From: Mesorhizobium sp. M1D.F.Ca.ET.043.01.1.1
Lineage (GTDB): Bacteria; Pseudomonadota; Alphaproteobacteria; Rhizobiales; Rhizobiaceae
Length of the DNA stretch: 64,000 bases
Direction: 5' to 3'
Assembly (NCBI RefSeq): GCF_003952385.1
Contig: NZ_CP034444.1
Span: 3,224,001 to 3,288,000, forward strand
The number at the start of each line of letters is the position of its first letter. Within the stretch, counting starts at the first letter, position 1. Below are positions 31,784-40,485 of the stretch, piece after piece. The notes beneath the pieces were generated by a model. The model was not told where the DNA came from and did not search any database. It was given only the letters and a program-made list of their open reading frames with translations. A program made the translations under genes and the position numbers.

Positions 31784-32445
31784 TGAACAGTCTCACCTTC
31801 GACATCGCCCATCTGCTCGCCGGCAGCCTGGTGCTGGTCTCCTTCATGATGCTCTACCAGGACCGGCTGTTCGCGCTGATCAACGTCTTTGCGCTGCATG
31901 CGGTCGTGCTCGCGCTGTCGGTAGCCTGGCAGGCCTATATCCAGGACGCGCATCACCTCTACATCACCGCCGCGATCGCGCTGGTCTTCAAGGCGGTCGT
32001 CATCCCGGTCGGGCTGCATCGCATCATCCAGCGGCTCGGCATCCACCGGGACATCGAGACCGCCGTCGGCATCGGTCCGACCATGCTCGCGGGGATCGGG
32101 CTGGTGACGCTCTCCATGGTGCTGATGCTTCGCGTGACGCCCGAGGCCGACCCGCTCGCCCGCGAGGATCTCGCCTTCGCGCTGTCGATCATCCTGCTCG
32201 GGCTGCTGGTGATGGTCACTCGGCGCAACGCCGTCAGCCAGGTCGTCGGCTTCATGTCGCTGGAAAACGGCCTGGTGCTGGCCGCAACCGGCGCCAAGGG
32301 CATGCCGCTGGTGGTCGAGATCAGCGTCGCCTTCTCGATCCTGATCGCCTTCATCGTCATCGGCGTCTTCCTGTTCCGCATCCGGGAGCGGTTCGATTCG
32401 GTCGATGTCGGCGCGCTCGACGACTACCGGGGAGAGCGCCGGTGA
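31783..32445 (+). CDS. hyfE: HyfE-like membrane subunit (NuoK-related)
   Basis: The 220-residue protein has about six to seven hydrophobic helices, with the C-terminal half related to NuoK. GFMSLENGLVLAATGAKGMP carries the conserved membrane glutamate of NuoK/HyfE. It is followed by a helix and the basic C-terminus RIRERFDSVDV. The start overlaps the upstream stop (TGATG), and the stop overlaps the GTG of the next gene (GTGA), so translation is coupled through the operon. Confidence 0.9.
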   Translation: MNSLTFDIAHLLAGSLVLVSFMMLYQDRLFALINVFALHAVVLALSVAWQAYIQDAHHLYITAAIALVFKAVVIPVGLHRIIQRLGIHRDIETAVGIGPTMLAGIGLVTLSMVLMLRVTPEADPLAREDLAFALSIILLGLLVMVTRRNAVSQVVGFMSLENGLVLAATGAKGMPLVVEISVAFSILIAFIVIGVFLFRIRERFDSVDVGALDDYRGERR

Positions 32446-33887
32446 TCTCCTTCGATGCCGTGGCCGCCATACTTCTCATTCCCGCGGGCGCCGCGGCCAT
32501 TCTGGCGGCACTGCCGAACTACAAGATGACGGCGATCGTGAACGTCATCGCCAGCCTGCTCACCTTGCTCGCCGCGCTGTCGCTGTTCGTCACCGATCGG
32601 CCGGCGCCGGGGCAATATCTCATCGTCGACGACCTCAACATCGTCTTCATCGTGCTCAACACATTCGTCGGCTTCACCACCAGCGTGTTCAGCGCCTCCT
32701 ATATCGCGCATGAGCTGGATACCGGCCGGCTGACGGCGCCGAACCTCAGATTCTATCACGCGATGTACCAGATCATGATGTTCGGCATGAACCTGGCCTT
32801 CGTGTCGAACAATATCGGGTTGATGTGGGTGGCGGTGGAGCTAGCCACGCTGACCACCGTGCTGATGGTCGGCATCTACCGCACGCATGAGGCGCTGGAG
32901 GCGGCCTGGAAGTATTTCATCCTGGGAAGCGTCGGCATCGCGCTCGCCTTGTTCGGCACCATCCTCGTCTACATGGCGGCCCAGCCGGTGGTCGGCGAGG
33001 GCACCAACGCCATGGTCTGGTCGGTGCTGATCGAAAAGGCGGCCCATTTCGACCCGGCCCTGCTCAGCGTCGCCTTCATCTTCCTGCTGCTCGGCTACGG
33101 AACCAAGGTGGGCCTCGCGCCGCTGCATGCCTGGCTGCCCGATGCGCATGCTGAGGGCCCGACGCCGATCTCGGCGGTGCTGTCGGGCCTTCTGCTCAAC
33201 GTCGCGCTCTACGCCGTGCTGCGCTTCAAGCTGCTGCTCGCCGCCAGCCCGGAGGCGATCGGCCCGGGACCGCTGATGGCCACGATGGGGCTGACCTCGC
33301 TGATCTTCGCGGCCTTCATGCTCTACCGGCGCCGCGACATCAAACGCCTGTTCGCCTATTCCTCGATCGAGCACATGGGCATCATCGTCTTCGCCTTCGG
33401 CATGGGCGGCCCGCTCGCCAACTTCGCCGGCCTGCTGCACATGGTCATGCACAGCCTGACCAAGTCGGCGATCTTCTTCGCGGTCGGCCATATCGCGCAG
33501 GTCAAGGGCACGCAGAAGATCTCCGAGATCAGGGGGCTGACCGAAAGCCATCCCGGGCTCGGCTGGGCGCTGGTCATCGGCGTCGTGGCAATCGCCGGCC
33601 TGCCGCCGCTCGGCATCTTCATGAGCGAATTCCTGGTCGTCAGCTCGACCTTCGCCAGGCATCCGTGGCTGGCTATCCCGCTGGTGTTCGGGCTGCTGAT
33701 TGCCTTCGGCGCGCTTCTGCTGCGGCTGACCGGACTCGCCTTCGGCGAGCCGCGCGGCGGCACGGCGCCGGTCGAGGCCTCCTACGTGCCGATGTACTCG
33801 CACCTCGCTCTGGTGTTTGCCGCCGGCGTCTATCTGCCGGCGCCGCTGGTCGCGTGGTTCCAGCATGTCGCCGGTATCCTGGGGTGA
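32442..33887 (+). CDS. hyfF: HyfF-like proton-pumping membrane subunit (NuoN/M type)
   Basis: This 481-residue second antiporter-type subunit has about 14 helices. The transport-core motif YGTKVGLAPLHAWLPDAHAE lies at about residues 220-240, with RRRDIKRLFAYSSIEHMG and LHMVMHSLTKSAIFFAVGH following. A conserved glutamate lies in the MWVAVELATL helix near residue 130. Together with the HyfB-like subunit it gives the complex two putative proton channels. It starts with GTG overlapping the preceding gene and ends just before the large-subunit gene. Confidence 0.92.
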   Translation: MISFDAVAAILLIPAGAAAILAALPNYKMTAIVNVIASLLTLLAALSLFVTDRPAPGQYLIVDDLNIVFIVLNTFVGFTTSVFSASYIAHELDTGRLTAPNLRFYHAMYQIMMFGMNLAFVSNNIGLMWVAVELATLTTVLMVGIYRTHEALEAAWKYFILGSVGIALALFGTILVYMAAQPVVGEGTNAMVWSVLIEKAAHFDPALLSVAFIFLLLGYGTKVGLAPLHAWLPDAHAEGPTPISAVLSGLLLNVALYAVLRFKLLLAASPEAIGPGPLMATMGLTSLIFAAFMLYRRRDIKRLFAYSSIEHMGIIVFAFGMGGPLANFAGLLHMVMHSLTKSAIFFAVGHIAQVKGTQKISEIRGLTESHPGLGWALVIGVVAIAGLPPLGIFMSEFLVVSSTFARHPWLAIPLVFGLLIAFGALLLRLTGLAFGEPRGGTAPVEASYVPMYSHLALVFAAGVYLPAPLVAWFQHVAGILG

Positions 33888-33892
33888 GCCTG

Positions 33893-35419
33893 ATGAGCAG
33901 GAAAACCATGCCCGTCCTCAGCGATCTCATCGACGCCGGCCGCCGGATCGAGCATCACGCCCCCTGGCCGCGGGCGCTGGTGACGCCTAAGGCCTGGAGC
34001 CTTGCCGTCGAGCAGCTTGCCGCTGGCCGCTGGAGCCTGCTCGGCCTTTGGGGAGAGCCGGACAGGGTGCACATGGCGCTTCTCGACGAGGCGCTAAACG
34101 TCGGCGTGGTGAGCCTGGACTGCCGCGGCGGCCGCTATCCGTCGGTCGGTCAGCACCATCCGTCGGCCCTGCGGCTGGAACGCGCCGCGGCCGATCTCTT
34201 CGGACTGGCGCCGCAAGGCCTCCCCGACACCCGCCGCTGGCTCGACCATGGCCAATGGGGCGTCAGCCATCCGCTGGCGGCGCGGCCCGGCAGGCCGGCG
34301 GCCGCGTCCTCCTACCGATTCCTGTCGGCGGAGGGCGAAAGCCTCCACCAGATCCCAGTCGGGCCGGTGCATGCCGGCATCATCGAGCCGGGACATTTCC
34401 GCTTCACGGCAGGCGGCGAGACGGTGGTGCGGCTGGAGGAGCGGCTGGGCTATGTGCACAAGGGCATGGAAGGCCTGATGGCAGGCGCGCCCATCGATCG
34501 TGCAGCGAAACTCGCGGGCAGGACGTCGGGCGACAGCACGGTCGCCTATTCGCTTGCCTTTGCCCGCGCGGTGGAAGCGGCGCTTGGGGCTGCGGTGCCA
34601 TTACGCGCGGTCTGGCTGCGGGCGCTGATGGCCGAGCTGGAGCGCCTGGCCAATCACCTCGGCGATATCGGCGCCATCTGCAACGACGCCGCCTTCGCGA
34701 TCATGCACGCGCATTGCGGCGTGCTGCGCGAGCGCGTGCTGCGCGCCGCCGATGCGGCCTTCGGCCATCGCCTGATGCGCGATCGCATCGTGCCCGGCGG
34801 CGCGGCAAGCGATCTGGACGACGCCGGGGTGAACGCCATTCGATCGCTGGTCACGGAAATCAGGCAGCGCTTTCCGCATCTGGTCGAGCTCTACGACAAC
34901 ACGGCCTCGCTGCAGGACCGGACGGTGGCGACCGGCCGGCTCCAGGTCGAGCTTGCCCGGCAATATGCCGCCGGCGGCTATGTCGGCCGCGCCTCCGGCC
35001 GACATTTCGACGCGCGGCGCGACCTTGCCTATGCGCCCTATGACGAGCTCACCTTCGATGTGCCGGTCCTCCAGGAGGGCGATGTCAACGCGCGCGTCTG
35101 GATCCGCGTGCGGGAGGTCGAGCAGAGCCTGTCGCTCGTCGACCAGATTCTCGGGCGGCTGCCCGCCGGCCCAATCCGCGTGGACATTGCTCTCGCCGAT
35201 GGACCGCGAGAAGGCATGGCGCTGGTCGAAGGTTTTCGCGGCGACATCCTGGCCTGGCTGCGCATCGGCGCGGACGGCTTGGTCGAGCGCTGCCACCTGC
35301 GCGACCCGTCTTGGTTCCAGTGGCCGCTGCTGGAAGCGGCGATCGAAGGCAACATCGTCGCCGACTTCCCGCTCTGCAACAAATCCTTCAACTGCTCCTA
35401 TTCCGGCCATGATCTTTGA
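33893..35419 (+). CDS. hyfG: HyfG-like large subunit (NuoC/NuoD fusion) lacking Ni-binding cysteines
   Basis: The 508-residue protein has a NuoC-like N-terminal part (about 1-150) and a NuoD/hydrogenase-large-subunit part with GYVHKGMEGLMAG and SLAFARAVEAALGAAVPLR. In [NiFe] hydrogenases the first site is R-x-C-G-x-C; here it reads GRTSGDST (about residues 208-215), with no cysteine. The C-terminal D-P-C-x-x-C is replaced by the region ending NKSFNCSYSGHDL. So it cannot hold a NiFe centre, like NuoD and the Ehr complexes. The start ATG follows GGGGTGAG; the longer frame inside hyfF is a shadow. Confidence 0.9.
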   Translation: MSRKTMPVLSDLIDAGRRIEHHAPWPRALVTPKAWSLAVEQLAAGRWSLLGLWGEPDRVHMALLDEALNVGVVSLDCRGGRYPSVGQHHPSALRLERAAADLFGLAPQGLPDTRRWLDHGQWGVSHPLAARPGRPAAASSYRFLSAEGESLHQIPVGPVHAGIIEPGHFRFTAGGETVVRLEERLGYVHKGMEGLMAGAPIDRAAKLAGRTSGDSTVAYSLAFARAVEAALGAAVPLRAVWLRALMAELERLANHLGDIGAICNDAAFAIMHAHCGVLRERVLRAADAAFGHRLMRDRIVPGGAASDLDDAGVNAIRSLVTEIRQRFPHLVELYDNTASLQDRTVATGRLQVELARQYAAGGYVGRASGRHFDARRDLAYAPYDELTFDVPVLQEGDVNARVWIRVREVEQSLSLVDQILGRLPAGPIRVDIALADGPREGMALVEGFRGDILAWLRIGADGLVERCHLRDPSWFQWPLLEAAIEGNIVADFPLCNKSFNCSYSGHDL

Positions 35420-35431
35420 AGGCCTGCCGTC

Positions 35432-35971
35432 ATGCGCAAGCTCCTCTTCGAAAGCCTGATCCGCCCACCCCTGACCGAGCGCCCGCCGCGGTCGAGCGAC
35501 GCGGCGGCCGACGAGCTGGCGCGCGTGCTCGATGGCGCTGCCCGCAGGAGGCTCGGCCGGAGCCTCTCGATCCGCGCGGTCGACGCCGGCTCCTGCAACG
35601 GCTGCGAGCTCGAGATGCACGCGTTGAGCAACGCCTTCTACGACATCGAGCGCTTCGGCCTCCGCTTCGTCGCCTCGCCGCGCCACGCCGACGTGCTGAT
35701 GGTCACCGGGCCGGTCACCAAGAACATGCGCGAGGCGCTGAAGCGGACCTGGGACGCGACGCCCAACCCGAAATGGGTGGTCGCGCTCGGCGGTTGCGCC
35801 AAGGACGGCGGCTGCTTCGCCGGCAGCTATGCGGTCGTCGGCGGCGTGTCGGAGGTGGTGCCCGTCGACCTGCACATCCCGGGCTGCCCGCCGCCGCCGA
35901 TCGAGATCCTCAAGGGGCTGATCGCGCTGCTGGAGGGGGCGAACGGGAGGGCCGGCGCTTCCAGGGGCTGA
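35432..35971 (+). CDS. hyfI: HyfI-like small subunit (NuoB homologue) with one [4Fe-4S] site
   Basis: The 179-residue protein has the proximal-cluster cysteines of the NuoB/HyfI family: SCNGCELE (about residues 54-58), GGCAKDGGCF (about 121-130) and HIPGCPPPP (about 150-158). The cluster that would pass electrons to the large subunit is therefore retained even though the NiFe site is lost. It is 12 bases downstream of the large-subunit gene and is the last gene of the operon. No ferredoxin-like NuoI/HyfH gene follows. Confidence 0.92.
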   Translation: MRKLLFESLIRPPLTERPPRSSDAAADELARVLDGAARRRLGRSLSIRAVDAGSCNGCELEMHALSNAFYDIERFGLRFVASPRHADVLMVTGPVTKNMREALKRTWDATPNPKWVVALGGCAKDGGCFAGSYAVVGGVSEVVPVDLHIPGCPPPPIEILKGLIALLEGANGRAGASRG

Positions 35972-35978
35972 ACCCATA

Positions 35979-36013
35979 GAGCGTTTCACCGTTTGATGGA
36001 AACGGCGAACCGC
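35979..36013. repeat. Partial copy of repeat family E (left arm only)
   Basis: GAGCGTTTCACCG..GGAAACGGCGAACCGCGC matches the first palindromic arm of the roughly 100-base element and then diverges. It lies just after the hyfI-like stop and could also serve as a terminator hairpin. Confidence 0.6.
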
Positions 36014-36084
36014 GCTCGTTGGAACGCCACGCAGGTCCGTGCGTTTGACACATGACCTGTCCGGCGAAGACGGAGCGCGCGCGC

Positions 36085-36444
36085 ATGGCCTCCATTCGAT
36101 ACATTGTGAAGAACGTCGATAGTGCGGTGGAATTCTACCGCGACAAACTCGAGTTCTCGGTGAACATGCACAATCCCGGCAAGTTCGCAGCGCTCGTCCG
36201 TGATGACCTGACGCTCTACCTGAGCGCTCCAGGAGCGGGTAGCGGGGGAACTGCCGGCGGCGATCCGGAGCCCGGGGGATGGAACCGATTCATGATTGTT
36301 ACGAAGGATTTGGACAGTCTCATCAACCGGTTGAACACCGACGGGGCCGAATTCAAGGGAGCAATCAGCGAAGCGGGGGCCGGTCGGGCCAGGCTGCTGA
36401 AAGATCCATCGGGTAACCTGATTGAGCTGTTTGAATTCAAATAG
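36085..36444 (+). CDS. VOC/glyoxalase-fold protein
   Basis: The 119-residue single-domain protein starts MASIRYIVKNVDSAVEFYRDKLEF and ends LKDPSGNLIELFEFK, both standard for the vicinal-oxygen-chelate fold. The final glutamate is a probable metal ligand. The role is not assignable. A longer start 33 bases upstream (MTCPAKTE) is possible, but family members begin at the chosen ATG. Codon use is a little less GC-rich than in the hyf operon before it. Confidence 0.85.
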   Translation: MASIRYIVKNVDSAVEFYRDKLEFSVNMHNPGKFAALVRDDLTLYLSAPGAGSGGTAGGDPEPGGWNRFMIVTKDLDSLINRLNTDGAEFKGAISEAGAGRARLLKDPSGNLIELFEFK

Positions 36445-36541
36445 GACAAGCAAGCCGCCGGTTCCTGCGAGGGCGCGACAGCAGCACAGAAGGATCGCTC
36501 TCCGTGTCCGGCTCATTCAAGGGTCGAACCCGGCGCGGCCA

Positions 36542-36730
36542 GGTTCGACAGCCTCATAGGACGGTCCTCATCCACGCCAGGAACGTCTCCATCATCGCTG
36601 ATCGCGGATTGTGGTGCATCCAGACGACGTAGAAGCTGTAGCCCGGCAAGGACAATGGATGCGCCTTGACGAGCGAACCGTTTCCCAGCTCGCGGCCGAC
36701 CACGACGTCGCTCAGGATCCGTACGCCATG
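36542..36730 (-). pseudogene. Truncated duplicate of the 3' end of the LysR gene at 38054
   Basis: Positions 36542-36720 repeat 38042-38220 as a direct copy with only about eight differences, offset by exactly 1500 bases. It encodes the last 56 or so codons of a LysR effector domain (SDVVVGRELGNGSLVKAHPL to the stop). The upstream part of the gene is missing: beyond 36725 the sequence is unrelated. The joined frame continues to 36868 but does not resemble LysR there. Confidence 0.85.
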
Positions 36731-36929
36731 CGGCAGTTCACTGATCGATGACGAGCCGCAGCACCTTGGACGCGGCGACAGCCGCACCTGCCTGCCCCAG
36801 TGGCAGGCGATGAAATCCTGCTTGCTGCCGTCGGCGAAATGACGATTCCAGGCGTACGCCCGTGGCACTTCGGACCGGCATGGGCTTCTTGCCCAGACAG
36901 GACGCGAAGATGCTTTGCCTATCTGCTAG

Positions 36930-37031
36930 TGCAATTCCAGGAAAAGTGTGTAACGGTTTTCCGTTCGGAATTGCGTAAAAACAAATACTTAGAGCGGTTC
37001 GGCGATTCTATGAATCGCTGAAACGCTCTAA
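36930..37031. repeat. Palindromic repeat family E, copy 2 (inverted)
   Basis: This copy runs in the opposite direction to the one at 25695: GCAATTCCAGGAAAAGTG, GGTTTTCCGTTCGGAATTGCG, AAAAACAAATACTTAGAGCGG, then the arm TTCGGCGATTCTATGAATCGCTGAA. The TAG stop of the gene at 37028 lies inside it. Confidence 0.88.
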
Positions 37032-37459
37032 GCGCCCTTAGCAGCGTCCTCGATCAGCTTGACAACCAAATTGCGAAACCTCTCGGCAGACCTATCCCCT
37101 ATGTTTCCCACATCCTCCGCCACCATCCCGGGCGAAGAAACCGACGCCTCCCCACTCAGTTGAACCCTGACTGTGAACGTCTTTCTGGCCTTCTTTTCCA
37201 ATCCTTCTCTGTAGATCTGGAACCGGAGGGAGGGTGTTAACGCTTTGATTTCGCGGCGTGACGTGGTGTCTATGTATATGGTCACCTCGCCCGCCACCTC
37301 GGCCCTGGCCGCTTCCAGCGATGCGACGACGATATCGCCTAACCAGGCCCTGGCTTGAGCACCGAAGTCCGCTATTTGGGCATCCGCCTTGTCATTGCGC
37401 TTCCCTTGCTGACGGTGAGCTTCCTTGCCGCGTTCAAGGGCTTCTTTGAATTTAGACAT
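37028..37459 (-). CDS. Hypothetical protein (143 aa)
   Basis: I do not recognise a family. The soluble 143-residue product has a basic N-terminal helix (KFKEALERGKEAHRQQGK), a central alpha/beta part and a polar C-terminus. It has no cysteine, signal peptide or membrane segment. GGAGG lies nine bases before the ATG, which supports real expression. Base composition is lower in GC than neighbouring core genes. The stop codon is supplied by repeat family E, so the original 3' end may have been replaced. Confidence 0.65.
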   Translation of the reverse strand: MSKFKEALERGKEAHRQQGKRNDKADAQIADFGAQARAWLGDIVVASLEAARAEVAGEVTIYIDTTSRREIKALTPSLRFQIYREGLEKKARKTFTVRVQLSGEASVSSPGMVAEDVGNIGDRSAERFRNLVVKLIEDAAKGA

Positions 37460-37727
37460 CCTATTCGCCTCCGATTTTTGTCAGCACATGAGGCTGGCCA
37501 TTAAATCGGCCACGGTTCCTCCCAACAGATAGAACGCGTGCAATCGACGTCCGTTGCGTACCCCCGAATTTTCGGCCGGCATCGCGCCCCCCGCTCGCGG
37601 CGGATCATGTGGGCCGCTAGGGCCCGGGTTGAGGCCACGCAAGCAAAGCGCTTAAAACAAACGCGCCGCGGTTAACCACGTTCGTATTTTAAGCCGAACT
37701 CAATGGGGTATTGGCCGTTTTGGGGCC
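37460..37727. other. Intergenic stretch without recognisable gene
   Basis: I see no reading frame with family resemblance and no repeat copy here. It is moderately AT-rich in places (AAACAAACGCG, TTCGTATTTTAAG) and would contain the promoters of the leftward gene at 37459 and the rightward gene at 37728. Confidence 0.5.
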
Positions 37728-37997
37728 ATGGAAGACCGCCAGCCCAGATTCCGCTGTCATCCTGAGCCGTCTGGAACCTGGACCGTCTGGGATGATGCAG
37801 CCGATGAGCCAGCAACCTTGGGAGGACGCAAGCTGGTTGGCCGCACATGGGAGCGCGCCAAGGCTGCCCGCGACTTGCTCAGACGGATTTACGACAATCG
37901 GCTCGACGCTCGATCCGTTAGACAAGAGTCACCGATCACTTCTGCCAGTCGCGTCGATGATCTCATTTCATCAATTCGGAGGGCTAGATTTCGATAG
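37728..37997 (+). CDS. Small hypothetical protein (89 aa)
   Basis: The 89-residue product starts MEDRQPRFRCHPEPSGTWTVWD and has an Arg-rich helical C-terminal half (TWERAKAARDLLRRIYDNRLDA). The Trp-Thr-Val-Trp-Asp pattern looks like a short beta hairpin, so the frame appears protein-like rather than random. I know no function. The ribosome site is weak and there is no homologue in the window. It lies between the two copies of the lysR duplication. Confidence 0.5.
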   Translation: MEDRQPRFRCHPEPSGTWTVWDDAADEPATLGGRKLVGRTWERAKAARDLLRRIYDNRLDARSVRQESPITSASRVDDLISSIRRARFR

Positions 37998-38053
37998 AGG
38001 CACAAACATAGGCGGGGGGCTTCTGCGCTCATGCGCCGCCCGGTTCGACAGCC

Positions 38054-38959
38054 TCATAGGACGGTCCTCATCCACGCCAGGAACGTCTCCATCACCGCGT
38101 ATCGCGGATTGTGGTGCATCCAGACGACATAGAAGCTGTAGCCCGGCAAGGACAATGGATGCGCTTTGACGAGCGAACCGTTTTCCAGCTCGCGGCCGAC
38201 CACGACGTCACTCAGGATCGCAATGCCCTGCCCGGCGACAACCGCGTCGATCGCGTGCAGCTCCTCGCGAAAGCTCAGATCCCAGGCTTTGTCCGGGATC
38301 AGCTCCGGATCGATCGAACGGGCCATCGCCACCCATCGAAGCCAGGTGGGAGCGTCCGGATCCCGGTTCATCCAGTCGAAATGGATCAGCGGATAGCACA
38401 ACAGATCGGCGGCACGCTCAATCGCCCGCCCGTCGCTTGCCAACAGTCGCGGACTGCAGATGGGAAAGAAGGAATCGCGGCACAGCTCCTGCCCGGCAAA
38501 GCCCAAAGGCGGGCGACGCGTGTAGCGGATCGCCACATCCGCGGCGCCGGCGCGCAGATCGAGCAGCGCGTCCGTTCCGATGATCTCCAGCGGCACGGCC
38601 GGGTTGGCCTCGCGCCATTTCGGCAGCCGGGGCACCAGCCATCGGCTCGCGAAGGCGTTCGGGCTCGTCACCCGCAAGGGCGCTTGAAAATCCGGCTCGG
38701 CGATGGCGGCAAGGGAGCCGGCAAGAAGGTCAAAGCCGTTGCGCAGGATGGGAAACAGCCGCGCTCCCGCGCTCGTCAGCACGAGCGGCCGCGGCCGGCG
38801 CTGGAACAGCTTCAAACCGCATACCTCTTCCAGCAGCCGCACCTGGTGGCTGATCGCTGTCGGCGTCACGCCGAGCTCCGCCGCCGCGGCCTTGAAGCTG
38901 CCGTGCCGGGCGGCGGCCTCGAAGGCGTGCAAGGCGCGGAGCGGCGGGCGATTTCCCAT
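38054..38959 (-). CDS. LysR family regulator (GcvA-like)
   Basis: The 301-residue protein has an N-terminal helix-turn-helix (RALHAFEAAARHGSFKAAAAE, VTPTAISHQVRLLEEVCG, about residues 8-50) and an effector domain with RVTSPNAFASRWLVPRL, which is typical of the GcvA/AmpR branch. It is divergent from the BBE-type oxidoreductase gene 106 bases away and probably controls it and the MFS gene. A GATGA-N7-TCATC palindrome lies between the two. Its 3' end is duplicated 1500 bases downstream on the minus strand (36542-36730). Confidence 0.92.
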   Translation of the reverse strand: MGNRPPLRALHAFEAAARHGSFKAAAAELGVTPTAISHQVRLLEEVCGLKLFQRRPRPLVLTSAGARLFPILRNGFDLLAGSLAAIAEPDFQAPLRVTSPNAFASRWLVPRLPKWREANPAVPLEIIGTDALLDLRAGAADVAIRYTRRPPLGFAGQELCRDSFFPICSPRLLASDGRAIERAADLLCYPLIHFDWMNRDPDAPTWLRWVAMARSIDPELIPDKAWDLSFREELHAIDAVVAGQGIAILSDVVVGRELENGSLVKAHPLSLPGYSFYVVWMHHNPRYAVMETFLAWMRTVL

Positions 38960-38971
38960 GCCGGCAGCCTA

Positions 38972-38988
38972 GATGAATTCTTCTCATC
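38972..38988. promoter_or_regulatory. Candidate LysR-binding site (T-N11-A)
   Basis: GATGA and TCATC are perfect inverted arms separated by seven bases, giving the T-N11-A spacing expected of LysR boxes. It lies 13 bases upstream of the lysR start codon and about 80 bases upstream of the oxidoreductase start. Confidence 0.5.
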
Positions 38989-39065
38989 CAGCAGCCGAGA
39001 ATTTCGCTTTTGCGGAAGGTTGCGTTCCTGTGAGACCATGGTCCCTGCAGGAACCGGGGGCGACA

Positions 39066-40463
39066 ATGATGGAGATCCCACGACAGACCGAGGCGCGATC
39101 GGGCCGACCCAATCCTCCGGGCGCGGCGATCGAACAGCTGCGGCAGGGCTTGCGAGGCGAATTGGTGTTGCCGACGGACGCTGCCTACGAGCAGGCGCGC
39201 AGCGTCTGGAACGGGGCGATCGACAAACGCCCCGCCGCAATCGTCTTTTGCGCCGATCCCGATGACGTCGTCCGTGCCGTCACCTATGCCAGGGCACAAG
39301 GCTGTCTCGTGGCGGTTCGTAGCGGCGGCCATAACGTCGCGGGCCTGTCCGTCTGCGACGATGGCATCGTGATCGATCTGTCGCGCATGAAGAAGATCGT
39401 CGTCGATCCCGAGCGTCGCGTCGCCAGGGCCGAAGCCGGTCTGAACCTCGGCGAGTTCGACGCCGCCACACAGGCCCACGGCCTCGCGACGACCATGGGT
39501 GTCAACAGCGACACCGGCATTGCTGGCCTGACGCTCGGTGGAGGCTTCGGCAAGCTCGGGCGCAAGCACGGCCTGAGCTGCGACAATCTGATCGCGGCCG
39601 AAATCGTGACAGCCGACGGACGGCTGTTGCGGACAAGCGCCGGCGAGCACCCCGATCTGTTCTGGGCCTTGCGCGGCGGAGGCGGCAATTTCGGCATCGT
39701 GACGGGGTTCGAATACCGGCTGCACCCGCTCGGCCCGGATCTTCTCGTGGGCTCGGTGCTGCACGCCTACGATCAGGCGCGCGCGGCGATGCGGTTCTAC
39801 GACACATTCTCCCATGATGCCCCCGATGAGGTGAGCGTCGACGCCGCGCTCGTCACACTGCCCTCGGGCGACCGTGCCTTCAGCATCTCGGCCTGCTATG
39901 TCGGGCCACCCGAAGCCGGCGAGCCCGTCATCGCGCCGCTGATGAAATTCGGATCCCCCATCGAAAGCCGCCAGCAAGCCGTTCCCTATCTTCAGATTCA
40001 ATCGGCGGGCGACAGCCTCTTTCCACGCGGACGACGCTATTACTGGAAAGCGCAGTTCCTGCGCGAGATCGGCGACGCTGCGATCGACGCGCTGCTCGAC
40101 AGCTACGCGCGGGCTCCCAATCGCTCGTCCCTGCTGGTGTTCCAACAGGTCGGCGGAGCGATCGCGCGCGTGCCCGCGTCGCACTCGCCCTACGCCAATC
40201 GCGATGCGGCGCTTGACTGTTTCCCGATCGCCATCTGGGACGATCCGGCCGATGACGAGGCAAACATAAGCTGGGCGCGCGACCTGTGGAATGCGGTCAG
40301 GCCATTCTCCACCGGCGGCGTCTATGCCAACAATCTCGGCGACGAGGGTGACGAGCGCGTTCGTGATGCATACGGCGCAAATTATGCGCGCCTCGCCGCC
40401 GTCAAGAAGCGATACGATCCGACCAATTTCTTCCGGTTGAACCAGAATATCAGGCCTGGATAA
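39066..40463 (+). CDS. FAD-linked oxidase of the berberine-bridge-enzyme type
   Basis: The 465-residue protein has a PCMH-type FAD-binding domain (about 40-215) with VAVRSGGHNVAGLSVCDDG, where the histidine is the usual covalent flavin site, and GIAGLTLGGGFGKLGRKHGL. The C-terminal BBE segment NYARLAAVKKRYDPTNFFRL follows. Such enzymes oxidise sugars, alkaloids or other alcohols with oxygen; the substrate is unknown. The ATG after CGGGGGC was preferred over one at 38973, which would overlap the putative operator. It is followed by an MFS transporter gene 22 bases downstream. Confidence 0.9.
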   Translation: MMEIPRQTEARSGRPNPPGAAIEQLRQGLRGELVLPTDAAYEQARSVWNGAIDKRPAAIVFCADPDDVVRAVTYARAQGCLVAVRSGGHNVAGLSVCDDGIVIDLSRMKKIVVDPERRVARAEAGLNLGEFDAATQAHGLATTMGVNSDTGIAGLTLGGGFGKLGRKHGLSCDNLIAAEIVTADGRLLRTSAGEHPDLFWALRGGGGNFGIVTGFEYRLHPLGPDLLVGSVLHAYDQARAAMRFYDTFSHDAPDEVSVDAALVTLPSGDRAFSISACYVGPPEAGEPVIAPLMKFGSPIESRQQAVPYLQIQSAGDSLFPRGRRYYWKAQFLREIGDAAIDALLDSYARAPNRSSLLVFQQVGGAIARVPASHSPYANRDAALDCFPIAIWDDPADDEANISWARDLWNAVRPFSTGGVYANNLGDEGDERVRDAYGANYARLAAVKKRYDPTNFFRLNQNIRPG

Positions 40464-40485
40464 TTCGCGATCGGTGAGGAAAGCC

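Noticed and set aside
28818..35971. Genuine formate hydrogenlyase / hydrogenase-4
   Set aside because: The large subunit has no nickel-ligating C-x-x-C motifs, and no ferredoxin-type, formate dehydrogenase or maturation genes are adjacent.
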